DNA of 64,000 nt from Sva-07 sp963743825 (GCA_963743825.1 CAVURC010000012.1:1-64000), one strand, 5' to 3'. Counted from the stretch's first letter, positions 24,864-33,765 are shown. A program made the numbers and translations. The notes: generated from the sequence alone by a model not told the origin.

Positions 24864-26516
24864 ATGAACATGCCCCAACGAATGGTCACGGTGTGGTTTC
24901 CCGACTGGCCGGCGGCGGCTGCGGGGTTCCCTGGCGATGTTCCGGCCGCGGTCATGTCCGCGAACCGGGTCGTGGCGCGTACCGCCGCTGCTGCGACCGA
25001 GGGCGTCGTCGTCGGCCAACGCCGCCGTCAGACTCAGCGACGTTGCCCCCACATCACTCTGATCGACCACGACGCCGACCGTGATGCTCGCGAGTTCGAG
25101 CCGTTGGTCCGTGTCGTCGCCGAGATCTCGCCACGTCTCGACGTCGTCGAACCGGGGTGGATCAGCCTGCGGGCGCTCGGGCCGTCGCGCTACTTCGGTG
25201 GTGACGCGGCGTTGGCCGACCGGCTGGCCGACCGTCTGACCGAGGTCGGTGGAGCCGGCGCCACGTCGCTGATCCCCGGTGTGGGCATCGCCGACGGACG
25301 ATTCGCGTCGAGTCTCGCGGCGCGGCTGGCGGTACGGCGTGGCCGTCCGGTGATCGTCGAGGCGGGGGAGTCTCCGGCGTTCTGCGCCGAACTCCCGATC
25401 GGCTGGCTGCAGACACTGGGCGAATCCGATCCTGAACTGATCGAACTGTTCGCCCGCCTCGGCCTGCGGCGCCTCGGTGATCTCGCGGCGTTGAGCGCCG
25501 TCGACGTGCTCGGACGGTTCGGTCACGTCGGGGTGCATGCTCACCGGTTGGCGTCGGGCGCCGACACCCGCCCGTCGAGCACCACCGACCCCGCCCCCGA
25601 GCGGCGTCTCGACCATGTGCTCGACGACCCCGCCGCGCAGTCGAGCGCCGTGGTGTTCGTTGCCAAACAGTTGGCCGACGAACTGGCCGGTTCGCTCGGC
25701 GCCGATGGCCGGGTCTGCACCCGCCTGGTGGTGCTGTTGGAGTCGGAGCACGGTGAGCGGTCGGAGCGGTCGTGGTACCGGTCGGCGGGGCTCACGGCGT
25801 CGGCGATGGTCGAACGGGTGCGCTGGCAGCTCGACGCCTGGATCGCCTTGCCGCGAGGGAGCGACCAGGAGCTGACCGGTGGCATCGCCCTGGTTCGTCT
25901 GACCCCCGACGAGGTACGCGCCGACGAGGGCAGCCAACTCGGCCTGTGGGGCGGCCAGACCGAAGCCGACCGGCGAGCCGCTCGGACGATCGCCCGATTG
26001 TCCACCCTCACATCGCAGGATGCGGTGACCGTGCCGGTGTGGCGGGGTGGCCGTCTCCCGGCTGACCGTTACGAGTGGGTGCCGGCCACGATGGTCGATC
26101 TCGACCAGCGGGCGGTGTCAGGGGCGGGGACGAGGTTGGGGTCGAGGTCGGGGAGTGGGCCACCGCCGTGGCCCGGCGCGCTCCCGTCGCCATCGCCGGC
26201 AACGGTGTTCGCTGATCCTCACCCGGTCGAAGTGCTCGACGAACACGGCGAGGTGTTACGGGTCACCGGTCGGGGGATGGTGTCGGCGCGTCCGGCGATG
26301 TTGCGACTGCTGACGGGCGACGATGCATCGGGGTGGCGTCGTGGCAGACCACGGCCGATCGTCGCGTGGGCGGGTCCGTGGCCGGTCGAGGAACGCTGGT
26401 GGGAGCCGGAACGGCATCGACGCCTGGCCCGGTTCCAGGTGGTCACCGACGACCACGATGGCTATCTGGTCGTCGCCGAACACCGACGATGGTGGATCAG
26501 CGCCCGCTACGACTGA
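24864..26516 (+). CDS. imuB: ImuB, catalytically inactive Y-family polymerase homologue
   Basis: 550-residue adaptor that tethers DnaE2 to the beta clamp in SOS mutagenesis. It has the Y-family layout but lacks the catalytic acids: the first motif reads 'MVTVWFPDWPAAAAGF' instead of a DxDxFFA, and the second 'ISLRALGPSRYFGG' instead of S(I/V)DEAYLD. The helix-hairpin-helix-like region 'RLGLRRLGDLAALSAVDVLG' is kept. 'SQLGLWGG' (about residue 357) matches the clamp-binding motif (Q-L-x-L-W-G) of mycobacterial ImuB. A Gly/Ser/Pro-rich linker precedes the C-terminal domain. It forms an operon with imuA' and partners with dnaE2 3 kb downstream. Confidence 0.92.
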   Translation: MNMPQRMVTVWFPDWPAAAAGFPGDVPAAVMSANRVVARTAAAATEGVVVGQRRRQTQRRCPHITLIDHDADRDAREFEPLVRVVAEISPRLDVVEPGWISLRALGPSRYFGGDAALADRLADRLTEVGGAGATSLIPGVGIADGRFASSLAARLAVRRGRPVIVEAGESPAFCAELPIGWLQTLGESDPELIELFARLGLRRLGDLAALSAVDVLGRFGHVGVHAHRLASGADTRPSSTTDPAPERRLDHVLDDPAAQSSAVVFVAKQLADELAGSLGADGRVCTRLVVLLESEHGERSERSWYRSAGLTASAMVERVRWQLDAWIALPRGSDQELTGGIALVRLTPDEVRADEGSQLGLWGGQTEADRRAARTIARLSTLTSQDAVTVPVWRGGRLPADRYEWVPATMVDLDQRAVSGAGTRLGSRSGSGPPPWPGALPSPSPATVFADPHPVEVLDEHGEVLRVTGRGMVSARPAMLRLLTGDDASGWRRGRPRPIVAWAGPWPVEERWWEPERHRRLARFQVVTDDHDGYLVVAEHRRWWISARYD

Positions 26517-26530
26517 ACTGTGACGTCAGG

Positions 26531-26561
26531 CGTTCACGATGTGTCAGACACATCGTGAACG
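26531..26561. terminator. Perfect palindrome, family A, between imuB and the response regulator
   Basis: cgttcacgatgtgtc / gacacatcgtgaacg, 15-bp perfect arms around one base. Relative to the other two family A copies the outer part has changed from GTAC to GTTC in one arm with the matching GAAC in the other, a compensatory change. It lies between convergent genes, so it may serve as a bidirectional terminator. Confidence 0.7.
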
Positions 26562-26575
26562 TGCGGCGACCGGAG

Positions 26576-27343
26576 TCAGCCGACAGCGGCGAGGCCGAAG
26601 GCGTGGGAGATCTCGAACTGATCGGTCACGTCGTTCGCAAGGCGGAAGCCCACACCACGCACGGTGTGGATGACCTTGTACGCCGGGCCGGCCTTGTCGA
26701 GCTTGCGGCGCAGGTTCGACAGGTGGACGTCGACGACGTGGTTGTCGCCGACCCACGTCGGGCCCCACACGGCGTCGAGGAGGTCTTCACGGGTGCAGAC
26801 CTCGGTCGGTCGCCGGCAGAGTTGCTCGAGCAGCGAGAACTCGATGCGGGTGGTCGCTACTTCCTCGTCGACGATGCGTACTTCGCGACGACCGAGATCG
26901 ATCGTCAACGGGCCGAGATTGAGCACGGACGTCAGTGGACTGTCGACACGACTCTGCATCTGGCGGGGGCGGCGCAGCAGGGCGTGACAGCGAGCGGAGA
27001 GTTCCTCGGGGAGCACCGGCATCGACACGGCATCGTCGGCGCCCGAGTGGAGCACGGCGGCACGGGCCCGGTGGGCACCTTCGTCGGTGATGCAGAGGAG
27101 GTACTGCTCGCTGGACTCACGCAGACGTTCGTAGAGGGGACGGCCATCGGGCGCTCGCAGGTGTGAGCAGACGATCAACACATCGGGTGAGAACGACTCG
27201 GCCAGCATGATCGCTGCATCGCCATCGGTCGGAGCGCTGACGCTGAAGCCGGCCGCCCGCAGCCCCGCCACGCTGGTCCGACGCAGGTCGGGGTCGTCGA
27301 CTGCGATCAGGATGCGAGGTGCGATGTTGGTGTCGTTGTCCAT
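26576..27343 (-). CDS. OmpR/PhoB-type response regulator lacking the phospho-acceptor aspartate
   Basis: 255 residues: N-terminal receiver domain and C-terminal winged helix. The receiver starts 'PRILIAVDDPDLRRTSVAGL' with the acidic DD pair, but where regulators have the phosphorylated Asp the strand reads 'PDVLIVCSHLRAPDG', with Cys in place of Asp. 'ALGADD'-like 'HSGADDAVSMP' replaces the usual Thr/Lys region, and no clear switch Lys is seen. The DNA-binding part is intact: 'EVATTRIEFSLLEQLCRRPT', 'TREDLLDAVWGPTWVGDNHV' and 'VDVHLSNLRRKLD', 'YKVIHTVRGVGFRLA'. It probably acts without phosphorylation. No histidine kinase is nearby. Confidence 0.88.
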   Translation of the reverse strand: MDNDTNIAPRILIAVDDPDLRRTSVAGLRAAGFSVSAPTDGDAAIMLAESFSPDVLIVCSHLRAPDGRPLYERLRESSEQYLLCITDEGAHRARAAVLHSGADDAVSMPVLPEELSARCHALLRRPRQMQSRVDSPLTSVLNLGPLTIDLGRREVRIVDEEVATTRIEFSLLEQLCRRPTEVCTREDLLDAVWGPTWVGDNHVVDVHLSNLRRKLDKAGPAYKVIHTVRGVGFRLANDVTDQFEISHAFGLAAVG

Positions 27344-27489
27344 GTGTGGTGTCCTGCCAGTTCGGTCGGCCGGGTCAGGCCGATCTTCATGTCCTGGTGG
27401 TGGTATCGGCAGGAAGCTGACGAACTCAAGAAGAATTCGGAAGAAATCACACGCGTGTCATTCGTGCCTGTGACTGCTACACCGGTGCG

Positions 27490-28038
27490 ATGCCGACGCC
27501 GCAGGACGAACTCCACCAGCGCATCCGATCAGACGTTGCCGCCAGGGTGCCGGTCGATCAGCGTGAGGTCGACTCGATCGTGGCGTTCCTGGCTGCATTC
27601 GACCGCCTCGAGGCCCCGCTCGATCAGGACGTCGATGTCGTCCACGTCACCGGCTCCGGCATCGTGATCGGCCCGCGGGGAGTGGTGTTGCTCGAACACA
27701 AGCGGCTCGGCATCTGGCTGCAGCCGGGCGGCCACATCGATCCCGGCGAGACCCCGTGGGAGGCGGCGCTCCGTGAGAGCCGTGAGGAGACCGGCCTCGA
27801 CGTCGGCTTCGCAGGCCCCCTCGACGATCAGGGTGTTCCGGAGCTGATCCATGTCGACGTGCACGCCGGCGGTCGGGGCCATACGCATCTCGATCTGCGC
27901 TACCTCATCGATGGTGGCGATGCCGACCCCGCCCCGCCCGTGGGGGAGAGCCAGCAGATCGACTGGTTCGCATGGGAGGCCGCGATCGAACGTGCCGACC
28001 CCGGCCTACGCGGCATCCTTCTCGCCCTGGCCCCCTGA
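27490..28038 (+). CDS. NUDIX hydrolase
   Basis: 182 residues. The Nudix box 'GHIDPGETPWEAALRESREE' continues TGL and fits GX5EX7REUXEEXGU, with the metal-binding glutamates present. N-terminal residues 1-45 form a helical leader; 'HVTGSGIVIGPRGVVLLEHK' is the first beta strand of the fold. The nucleotide substrate cannot be told. The ATG at 27490 is used. The 146 bp upstream separate it from the divergent response regulator and show no clear operator. Confidence 0.88.
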   Translation: MPTPQDELHQRIRSDVAARVPVDQREVDSIVAFLAAFDRLEAPLDQDVDVVHVTGSGIVIGPRGVVLLEHKRLGIWLQPGGHIDPGETPWEAALRESREETGLDVGFAGPLDDQGVPELIHVDVHAGGRGHTHLDLRYLIDGGDADPAPPVGESQQIDWFAWEAAIERADPGLRGILLALAP

Positions 28039-28044
28039 TCCCGC

Positions 28045-28099
28045 CCCGAAAAATGCGGTGAGATGTGCATCCAGTGCACAAATCCCCGCACATTTCGGG
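28045..28099. terminator. Hairpin, family C, between convergent NUDIX and desaturase genes
   Basis: cccgaaaaatgcgg ... ccgcacatttcggg forms the outer stem (two extra A in the left arm), with an inner tgtgca / tgcaca stem. It begins 6 bp after the NUDIX stop and ends 18 bp before the desaturase stop, a position expected for a bidirectional terminator. Confidence 0.75.
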
Positions 28100-28117
28100 T
28101 TTTCGTGGCGTTCGGGA

Positions 28118-29161
28118 TCAGCCGGCGGTGGGGTAGGTGTGCCAGATGCCGGTGTCGAAGTCGTGGAGCTTGCACGCCTTCGTCGAGCGGAGGTAGTCGC
28201 GGATCCGGATGGGGCGTTCGACGACCTCGTCGGGGAATGCGGCGGCGATCTCCCTGGCGGCTTCGGGGAGTCGGTAGCACGGAATCTGCATGTCGACATG
28301 GTGGGGCAAGTGGACCATGATCCAGTGGAAGAAGAACTCCCAGCCCGGTGGCCCCCACAGGATGGTGGTGCCCTCGACCTGGCCACGGAAGCGGTTCCAT
28401 TCACGACGCGGCCACCACCGGATCTCCGGTGCGATGTGATGGACGTGCACGACCCACCCGATCAGCTGACAGAACAGCAGGAACGGAATCACCACGACCT
28501 TGACCCACTGCCACACTCCGCTGGCTCCGTCGACGGCAACGAGAGCGCCCAATGTCGCGATGGCGTACACCATCACGAGCGCCTGGTCGCGCCGCATCTG
28601 ACGAGCCCAACGGGTGGGCGGAGGGAACCGCACCATCTTGTTCCACCACACCTCGCGGAGGTAGTACGCGCCAGACCCGAAGGGCCCCCATTCGAGCTTG
28701 TGGCGGAGTTTGGCGAATCGGCCGAGTGCTTCGTACTGCTCGACCGTGAGCGGGTGCCACACGAAGTCCATCCCCTGACGCAGGGTGTGGCCGTGATGGA
28801 CGCGGTTGTGGCCGAACACCCACACCTCGACGGCGTGCAGCGATGGCAGCATGCTCAGGCGGGCGACGACGGCGTTGAGACGCTGCGAGTCGAACAGCGC
28901 GCCGTGGGCGGCGTCGTGGCCGATCACGAAGAGGCCGGCGACCATCATCCCGCTGAGTAGCCAGAGTGGAATGAGCAGCAGCGGGTTGTTCGTCGAGAGC
29001 AGCCCCCAGACCGACAGCCCGAAGATGAGGGCATCGCGGGCGAAGAGCCCGAGGCCACGAACTGTCGATCGCTCGTAACAGTGTGCGGGGATGACGTCGA
29101 GGACGGGCTTGAGCCCGGTCGGTGCGTCCGTCACTCGAGACGGCGTGCTGCTGGGAGGCAT
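28118..29161 (-). CDS. Membrane fatty-acid desaturase
   Basis: 347-residue integral-membrane di-iron enzyme that introduces double bonds into acyl chains. The three histidine boxes are 'GHDAAHGALFD' (HxxxH), 'GHNRVHHGHTL' (HxxHH) and 'HLPHHVDMQIP' (HxxHH). Hydrophobic segments include 'LIFGLSVWGLLSTN', 'LLLIPLWLLSGMMVAGLFVI' and 'VVVIPFLLFCQLIGWVVHVH'. It is monocistronic. A TetR-type inverted repeat lies 54-73 bp upstream of the start, so a lipid-responsive repressor may control it (inference). Confidence 0.92.
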   Translation of the reverse strand: MPPSSTPSRVTDAPTGLKPVLDVIPAHCYERSTVRGLGLFARDALIFGLSVWGLLSTNNPLLLIPLWLLSGMMVAGLFVIGHDAAHGALFDSQRLNAVVARLSMLPSLHAVEVWVFGHNRVHHGHTLRQGMDFVWHPLTVEQYEALGRFAKLRHKLEWGPFGSGAYYLREVWWNKMVRFPPPTRWARQMRRDQALVMVYAIATLGALVAVDGASGVWQWVKVVVIPFLLFCQLIGWVVHVHHIAPEIRWWPRREWNRFRGQVEGTTILWGPPGWEFFFHWIMVHLPHHVDMQIPCYRLPEAAREIAAAFPDEVVERPIRIRDYLRSTKACKLHDFDTGIWHTYPTAG

Positions 29162-29214
29162 GGAACTCCTCTGGTGGGACCACTGGCGGTGGGTGGGTCT
29201 GGTGAGATGACAAG

Positions 29215-29234
29215 CCTACCGACCAGTAGGTAGG
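29215..29234. promoter_or_regulatory. Possible TetR-family operator upstream of the desaturase gene
   Basis: cctaccgaccagtaggtagg is an imperfect 20-bp palindrome (8 bp at each side matching its reverse complement except one step). Such CTACCGAC/GTAGGTAG repeats are typical TetR/FadR-like operators, and desaturase genes are commonly controlled by TetR regulators. No TetR gene is in the window. Confidence 0.45.
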
Positions 29235-29306
29235 CCCTGCTGGTGAGGCTGCCCGCCCGATGACGTCCGTGCCAGGGCACTTGGTCCCGAATCGAACACA
29301 GCGACT

Positions 29307-29359
29307 CCGAAAAATGTGCCGAGATGTGCGCCCAGTGCACGTTTCACCGCACATTTCGG
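29307..29359. repeat. Hairpin, family C, upstream of dnaE2
   Basis: ccgaaaaatgtgcc ... ccgcacatttcgg with a central cagtgcac. It lies between the divergent desaturase and dnaE2 genes, 22 bp before the dnaE2 SOS box, so here it is not at a 3' end. Confidence 0.75.
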
Positions 29360-29380
29360 TGGAGGGTGGACTTGCGGGGA

Positions 29381-29396
29381 TCGTACACATGTTCGA
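29381..29396. promoter_or_regulatory. SOS (LexA) box upstream of dnaE2
   Basis: tcgtacacatgttcga differs at one position from the mycobacterial SOS consensus TCGAACACATGTTCGA. It ends 12 bp before the dnaE2 ATG, so LexA would block transcription start. Confidence 0.82.
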
Positions 29397-29407
29397 TACT
29401 GGGTTCA

Positions 29408-32400
29408 ATGGGGTTCAACAACCCGTCCTGGTCATGGAGCGAACTCGAAGCGGCCCTGTCGGACCGACCGTCGGCCGGTCGAGACGGACGCGCCCCGGGA
29501 AGTCCCTCGTGGAACTCGGGTGGTGACGGTCCGGCGTGGAGCCGCAAGCGCCAACCCTTCGAGGCGCCACCTGAACTGACGCGTTCGGCCGACGCGACCC
29601 CGTACGCCGAGCTGCACTGTCACTCGAACTTCTCGTTCCTCGACGGTGCGTCGCACCCCGAGGAACTGGCCACCGAGGCAGCCCGGCTCGGACTCGATGC
29701 GCTGGCCATCACCGACCACGACGGCCTCTACGGGGTCGTGCGCTTCGCCGAGGCGGCCAAGGCAGTCGGCCTGGCGACCGTGTTCGGAGCCGAGATCGGG
29801 CTGTCGGCGCACCAGGGATCGGTTGTCCGATCCGAACGTGACATCGACCGTCAGATCGACACGGGGATGGTCCCCGACTCCCATGCCCCCGATCCGCCGG
29901 GGACCCACCTGCTCGTGCTCGCCGACGGCCCCACCGGATACGCCCGGCTGTCTCGGACACTCAGTACCGGGCACCTCGCAGGCGAGAAGGGCGCCCCGCA
30001 GTTTGCGTTCGCCGACGTGGCCGACACCGTCGTCGGCCACGCTTGGGTGCTCACCGGGTGCCGCAAGGGAGCGGTCCCGGCTGCACTGGTTGCCAACGGT
30101 CCAGCGGCAGCTCGCCGCGAGCTGCTCCGGCTGGTCGACGCGTTCGGGCGTGACCGCGTGCTGGTGGAGTTGTGGGATCACGGCGATCCCCTCGACTCCG
30201 CCCGCAACGATGCGCTCGTCGAGATCGCCCACCGCGAGCGAGTCGAGTGCGTGGCGACCAACAACGTCCACTACGCAACCCCCGCGCAGCGCAAGCTGGC
30301 CACGGCGCTCGCCGCGGTGCGGTCGCGTCGGAGTCTCGACCAGATCGACCCGTGGCTGCCGGCTGCGGCTGGAGCACATCTGCGTTCCGGCGCCGAGCAG
30401 GCCCGGCGGTTCCGGCGGTATCCGGGTGTGATCGAGCGGGCGGCCGAGATCGGGCGGGCAGCCGCATTCGACCTGTCGCTCGTGGCGCCGAAGTTGCCGC
30501 CGTTCCCGTGTCCCGACGGGCTGACCGAGATGCAGTACCTGCGTCGAGTGACCGAGGAAGGCGCCCGACGCCGCTACGGCGATCGACCGGTGCACGCCGA
30601 CTCCGCCGTATACGGCGTCGCCGAAGACCTGTCGTTGCGGGCTCGGGCCTGGACGACCATCGACCACGAGCTGGCGCTCGTCGAACAGCTCGACTTCGCC
30701 GGGTACTTCCTGATCGTGTGGGACATCGTCGAGTTCTGTCGACGGGCGAACATCTTCTGCCAGGGCCGGGGGAGCGCGGCCAACTCGGCGGTCTGTTACG
30801 CCATCGGAGTCACGGCGGCCGACGCCGTGTCGCTCGGGTTGCTGTTCGAACGGTTCCTGTCGCCCGAACGTGACGGCCCGCCCGACATCGACGTCGACAT
30901 AGAAAGTGACCGCAGAGAGGAGGTGATCCAGTACGTCTTCGAACGCTACGGCCGCCACCACACCGCCCAGGTCGCGAACGTCATCACCTACCGGGCGCGG
31001 TCGGCGGTGCGTGACATGGCCAAGGCCCTCGGCTTCGAACCCGGCCAGCAGGACGCCTGGTCGAAGCAGGTCGACGGCTGGGGCGGTGTGGCATCGACCG
31101 CGGCGCAACCCGACTGCACGATTCCCGAGTCGGTACTGGAGCTGGCCCTCGAGGTGGAGGACGCGCCGCGTCACCTCGGCATCCACTCGGGTGGCATGGT
31201 GATCTGCGACCGGCCGGTCATCGAGGTCTGCCCCGTGGAGTGGGCCCGGATGGACAAGCGGTCGGTGCTGCAGTGGGACAAGGACGACTGCGCCCGCACG
31301 GGCCTCGTCAAGTTCGATCTGCTCGGGCTCGGGATGCTGTCGGCGTTGCACTACGCCGTCGATCTCGTGCGCGAACACCGCGGCTACGAGATCGACCTCG
31401 CCACCATCCCCCAGGACGATGACGTGTACGGGATGCTGTGCCGGGCCGACACGGTCGGGGTCTTCCAGATCGAGTCGAGGGCACAGATGGCGACGTTGCC
31501 ACGGCTCAAGCCGCGCCGGTTCTACGACCTCGTGGTGGAGGTGGCGCTGATCCGCCCCGGCCCGATCCAGGGCGGGTCGGTGCATCCGTACATCCGGCGT
31601 CGCAACGGGCTCGAGCCGATCACCTACCTGCATCCGTTACTGGAAAATTCACTTGGCAAGACCCTCGGCGTGCCGCTGTTCCAGGAGCAGCTGATGCAGA
31701 TGGCGATCGACGTCGCCGGGTTCTCGCCGGCCGAGTCGGACGAGTTGCGTCAGGCGATGGGCTCGAAGCGTTCGGCGGCGCGGATGGAGCGGCTGAAGGA
31801 GCGGCTGTTCGCCGGGATGGCCGAGCGTGGCATCCCCGACGACGTCGCCGACGAGTTGTACGTCAAGATGAAAGCGTTCTCGAACTACGGGTTCCCCGAG
31901 TCGCACTCGGTGAGCTTCGCCTATCTCGTCTACTCGTCGTCGTGGATCAAGTACCACGAACCCGCCGCGTTCTGTGCGGCGTTGCTCAACGCGCAGCCGA
32001 TGGGGTTCTGGTCGCCGCACACGCTGGTACGTGACGCCCGCCGCCACGGCGTGGTCGTGCACACCCCCGACCTCAACGCGTCGCGTGCCGCGGCGACGTT
32101 GGAGCCGAGCGATGCGTCACAGAACGGGGTCGCGGTGCGGCTGGGGATCGGCTCGGTGCGCGGGGTCGGCTCGGAGCTGGCCGACGAGATCGAGGCGACC
32201 CGCACGGTGGATGGGCTGTTCACCGACACCGAAGACCTCGTGCGGCGAGTGCCGTCGCTGACGTTGGCGCAGCTGGAGGCGATGGCGACCGGCGGGTTGT
32301 TCGGCGAGTGCTTCGGTCTCGATCGGCGAATGGCGCTGTGGACCGTCGGAGCGACCGCACAGTCACGACCTGGGCGGCTGGCCGGGGTCGTCACCGGTGA

Positions 32401-32836
32401 TGCATCACCTCGCCTTCCGGGGATGACCCCGATGGAGGAGGCAGTCGCCGACCTGTGGGCGACCGGCGTGTCGCCCGATGGGCATCCGACGATCTTCGTG
32501 CGCGACGAACTGACCCGCCTCGGCGTGCTCACGTCATCGCAGCTGTGGGACCCCGAGCCGGGTTCGATCGTCCAGGTCGCCGGGGTGGTCACCCACCGTC
32601 AGCGGCCGATGACTGCGCAAGGTGTCACGTTCCTCAACCTGGAGGACGAGACCGGCCTGATCAACGTGGTGGTGTCGAAAGGATGCTGGGCGAGGTTCCG
32701 CAGGGTCGCCCGTGAGGCTCCGGCGATGCTCGTCCGCGGCCGGCTCGAACGCAGTGAAGGCGTCGTCAACATCGTCGCCGACCACCTCGCCCCCCTCCCC
32801 ATGCCCGCTCCGACGACCTCCCGCGACTTCCGCTGA
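29408..32836 (+). CDS. dnaE2: Error-prone DNA polymerase III alpha subunit DnaE2
   Basis: 1142-residue C-family polymerase that performs damage-induced translesion synthesis with ImuA' and ImuB. A PHP domain is at the N-terminus ('AELHCHSNFSFLDGASHPEE', 'ALAITDHDGLYGVVRF'). The polymerase active site includes 'FCQGRGSAANSAVCYAIGVT' and the catalytic Asp pair in 'PPDIDVDIESDRREEV'; 'KMKAFSNYGFPESHSVSFAY' is the fingers motif common to DnaE2. An OB domain ('SIVQVAGVVTHRQRPMTAQG') follows. It lacks the extra C-terminal region of replicative DnaE1. The ATG at 29408 gives MGFNNPSWSWSELEAALSDR, the usual DnaE2 leader, directly after an SOS box. Confidence 0.95.
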   Translation: MGFNNPSWSWSELEAALSDRPSAGRDGRAPGSPSWNSGGDGPAWSRKRQPFEAPPELTRSADATPYAELHCHSNFSFLDGASHPEELATEAARLGLDALAITDHDGLYGVVRFAEAAKAVGLATVFGAEIGLSAHQGSVVRSERDIDRQIDTGMVPDSHAPDPPGTHLLVLADGPTGYARLSRTLSTGHLAGEKGAPQFAFADVADTVVGHAWVLTGCRKGAVPAALVANGPAAARRELLRLVDAFGRDRVLVELWDHGDPLDSARNDALVEIAHRERVECVATNNVHYATPAQRKLATALAAVRSRRSLDQIDPWLPAAAGAHLRSGAEQARRFRRYPGVIERAAEIGRAAAFDLSLVAPKLPPFPCPDGLTEMQYLRRVTEEGARRRYGDRPVHADSAVYGVAEDLSLRARAWTTIDHELALVEQLDFAGYFLIVWDIVEFCRRANIFCQGRGSAANSAVCYAIGVTAADAVSLGLLFERFLSPERDGPPDIDVDIESDRREEVIQYVFERYGRHHTAQVANVITYRARSAVRDMAKALGFEPGQQDAWSKQVDGWGGVASTAAQPDCTIPESVLELALEVEDAPRHLGIHSGGMVICDRPVIEVCPVEWARMDKRSVLQWDKDDCARTGLVKFDLLGLGMLSALHYAVDLVREHRGYEIDLATIPQDDDVYGMLCRADTVGVFQIESRAQMATLPRLKPRRFYDLVVEVALIRPGPIQGGSVHPYIRRRNGLEPITYLHPLLENSLGKTLGVPLFQEQLMQMAIDVAGFSPAESDELRQAMGSKRSAARMERLKERLFAGMAERGIPDDVADELYVKMKAFSNYGFPESHSVSFAYLVYSSSWIKYHEPAAFCAALLNAQPMGFWSPHTLVRDARRHGVVVHTPDLNASRAAATLEPSDASQNGVAVRLGIGSVRGVGSELADEIEATRTVDGLFTDTEDLVRRVPSLTLAQLEAMATGGLFGECFGLDRRMALWTVGATAQSRPGRLAGVVTGDASPRLPGMTPMEEAVADLWATGVSPDGHPTIFVRDELTRLGVLTSSQLWDPEPGSIVQVAGVVTHRQRPMTAQGVTFLNLEDETGLINVVVSKGCWARFRRVAREAPAMLVRGRLERSEGVVNIVADHLAPLPMPAPTTSRDFR

Positions 32837-32867
32837 ATGAGACGCGGGTCTGACCCCGCGTCTCATT
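32836..32867 (+). terminator. Terminator-like hairpin after dnaE2 (family D)
   Basis: aatgagacgcggg / cccgcgtctcatt, 13-bp perfect arms around tctgac, beginning on the last base of the dnaE2 stop and followed by TTTGC. The centre GGGTCTGACCCC repeats the GTCWGAC core of other families. A degenerate relative lies at 57033-57079. Confidence 0.75.
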
Positions 32868-32904
32868 TGCAGGGTCGCCGCCTGCTCTGGGAACGTCTGC
32901 ACCC

Positions 32905-33717
32905 GTGCTCTCCTCGTTCGACCTCCTCGACCTGCAGCCGACCGACGACCCGCAACGGTTCCGGCTCGCCGCCCGCGCCGGCCTGTGCACCCCGTTCGGG
33001 TTCCTCTACGGAGGTTCGGGGATCGCAGCGTCGATCGAAGCAGCCGAACGGGCGACAGGGCGACCGCTGCAGTGGATCGCCACTCAGTTCATCGGCACGC
33101 CGGTGCCGGATGACATCGTCGACTTCGAGGTGACGATGCCCGCCCACGGCAAGGCGACCACGCAAGCCCAGGTGGTCGCGACCGTGGACGGGCGACCGGT
33201 GTTCACATCGCTGAGCGCTCACACCGAGCGCCAGAGTGGCGACGGCGCCCAGTTCCTCCGCATGCCGGTGGTTCCCCCGCCGGAGGATTGCCCATCGATG
33301 TCGGAACCGTTCGCCGCGATCGTTGCCGGCACGTTCTTCGATCATCTCGAGCGCCGGCTCGCTGCCGGCAAGATCGCCATCGAGGCGATCGACAACCCGC
33401 AGGCCGGCCCGTTGGCGATGTGGTGTCGGATCCCCGACCATCAGATCGGCAGTCCGGCGACGCAAGCGTTCGTCGCCGACATCATCCCCCTCGCCGTGTG
33501 CGCCGCGCTCGGATCGATGCCCGGCGGCACCAGCCTCGACAACACCGTGCGCATCATCGATCCGGAACCGTCCGAGTGGGTACTGCTCGACATCACTGCC
33601 GAGGGTTTCCACCGATCGATCGGTCACGGCTCGTTGCACCTGTGGAGCCGGGATGGCCGCCTTCTCGGTACTGCCCAACAGACCTGCATCATCCGGACCA
33701 GCCACCACACCCGCTGA
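32905..33717 (+). CDS. Acyl-CoA thioesterase-like protein (double hotdog, TesB type)
   Basis: 270 residues from the GTG at 32905 (VLSSFDLLDLQPTDDPQRFR). 'FGFLYGGSGIAASIEAAERA' resembles the first hotdog of TesB-like enzymes (xxx..GGxxxAxxxxAA), and 'WIATQFIGTPVPDDIVDFEV' with 'GKATTQAQVVATVDGRPVFT' give the next strands. The second half ('PLAMWCRIPDHQIGSPATQA', 'GTSLDNTVRIIDPEPSEWVL', 'RSIGHGSLHLWSRDGRLLGT') ends in the typical GxG..LW...G.L.A.. strand. It hydrolyses acyl-CoA by family inference; chain specificity is unknown. It stands alone between two palindromes. Confidence 0.78.
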   Translation: MLSSFDLLDLQPTDDPQRFRLAARAGLCTPFGFLYGGSGIAASIEAAERATGRPLQWIATQFIGTPVPDDIVDFEVTMPAHGKATTQAQVVATVDGRPVFTSLSAHTERQSGDGAQFLRMPVVPPPEDCPSMSEPFAAIVAGTFFDHLERRLAAGKIAIEAIDNPQAGPLAMWCRIPDHQIGSPATQAFVADIIPLAVCAALGSMPGGTSLDNTVRIIDPEPSEWVLLDITAEGFHRSIGHGSLHLWSRDGRLLGTAQQTCIIRTSHHTR

Positions 33718-33765
33718 CAGTAGGAGTCATACTTGTCGGAGTAATACCGTGGGATCGGATCATCA

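Noticed and set aside
29432..31633. Long open frame antisense to dnaE2 (over 700 codons)
   Set aside because: GC-rich codon use leaves the antisense frame open by chance. The translation is Arg/Asp/His/Gly-rich without domains, while the sense strand encodes a complete DnaE2.
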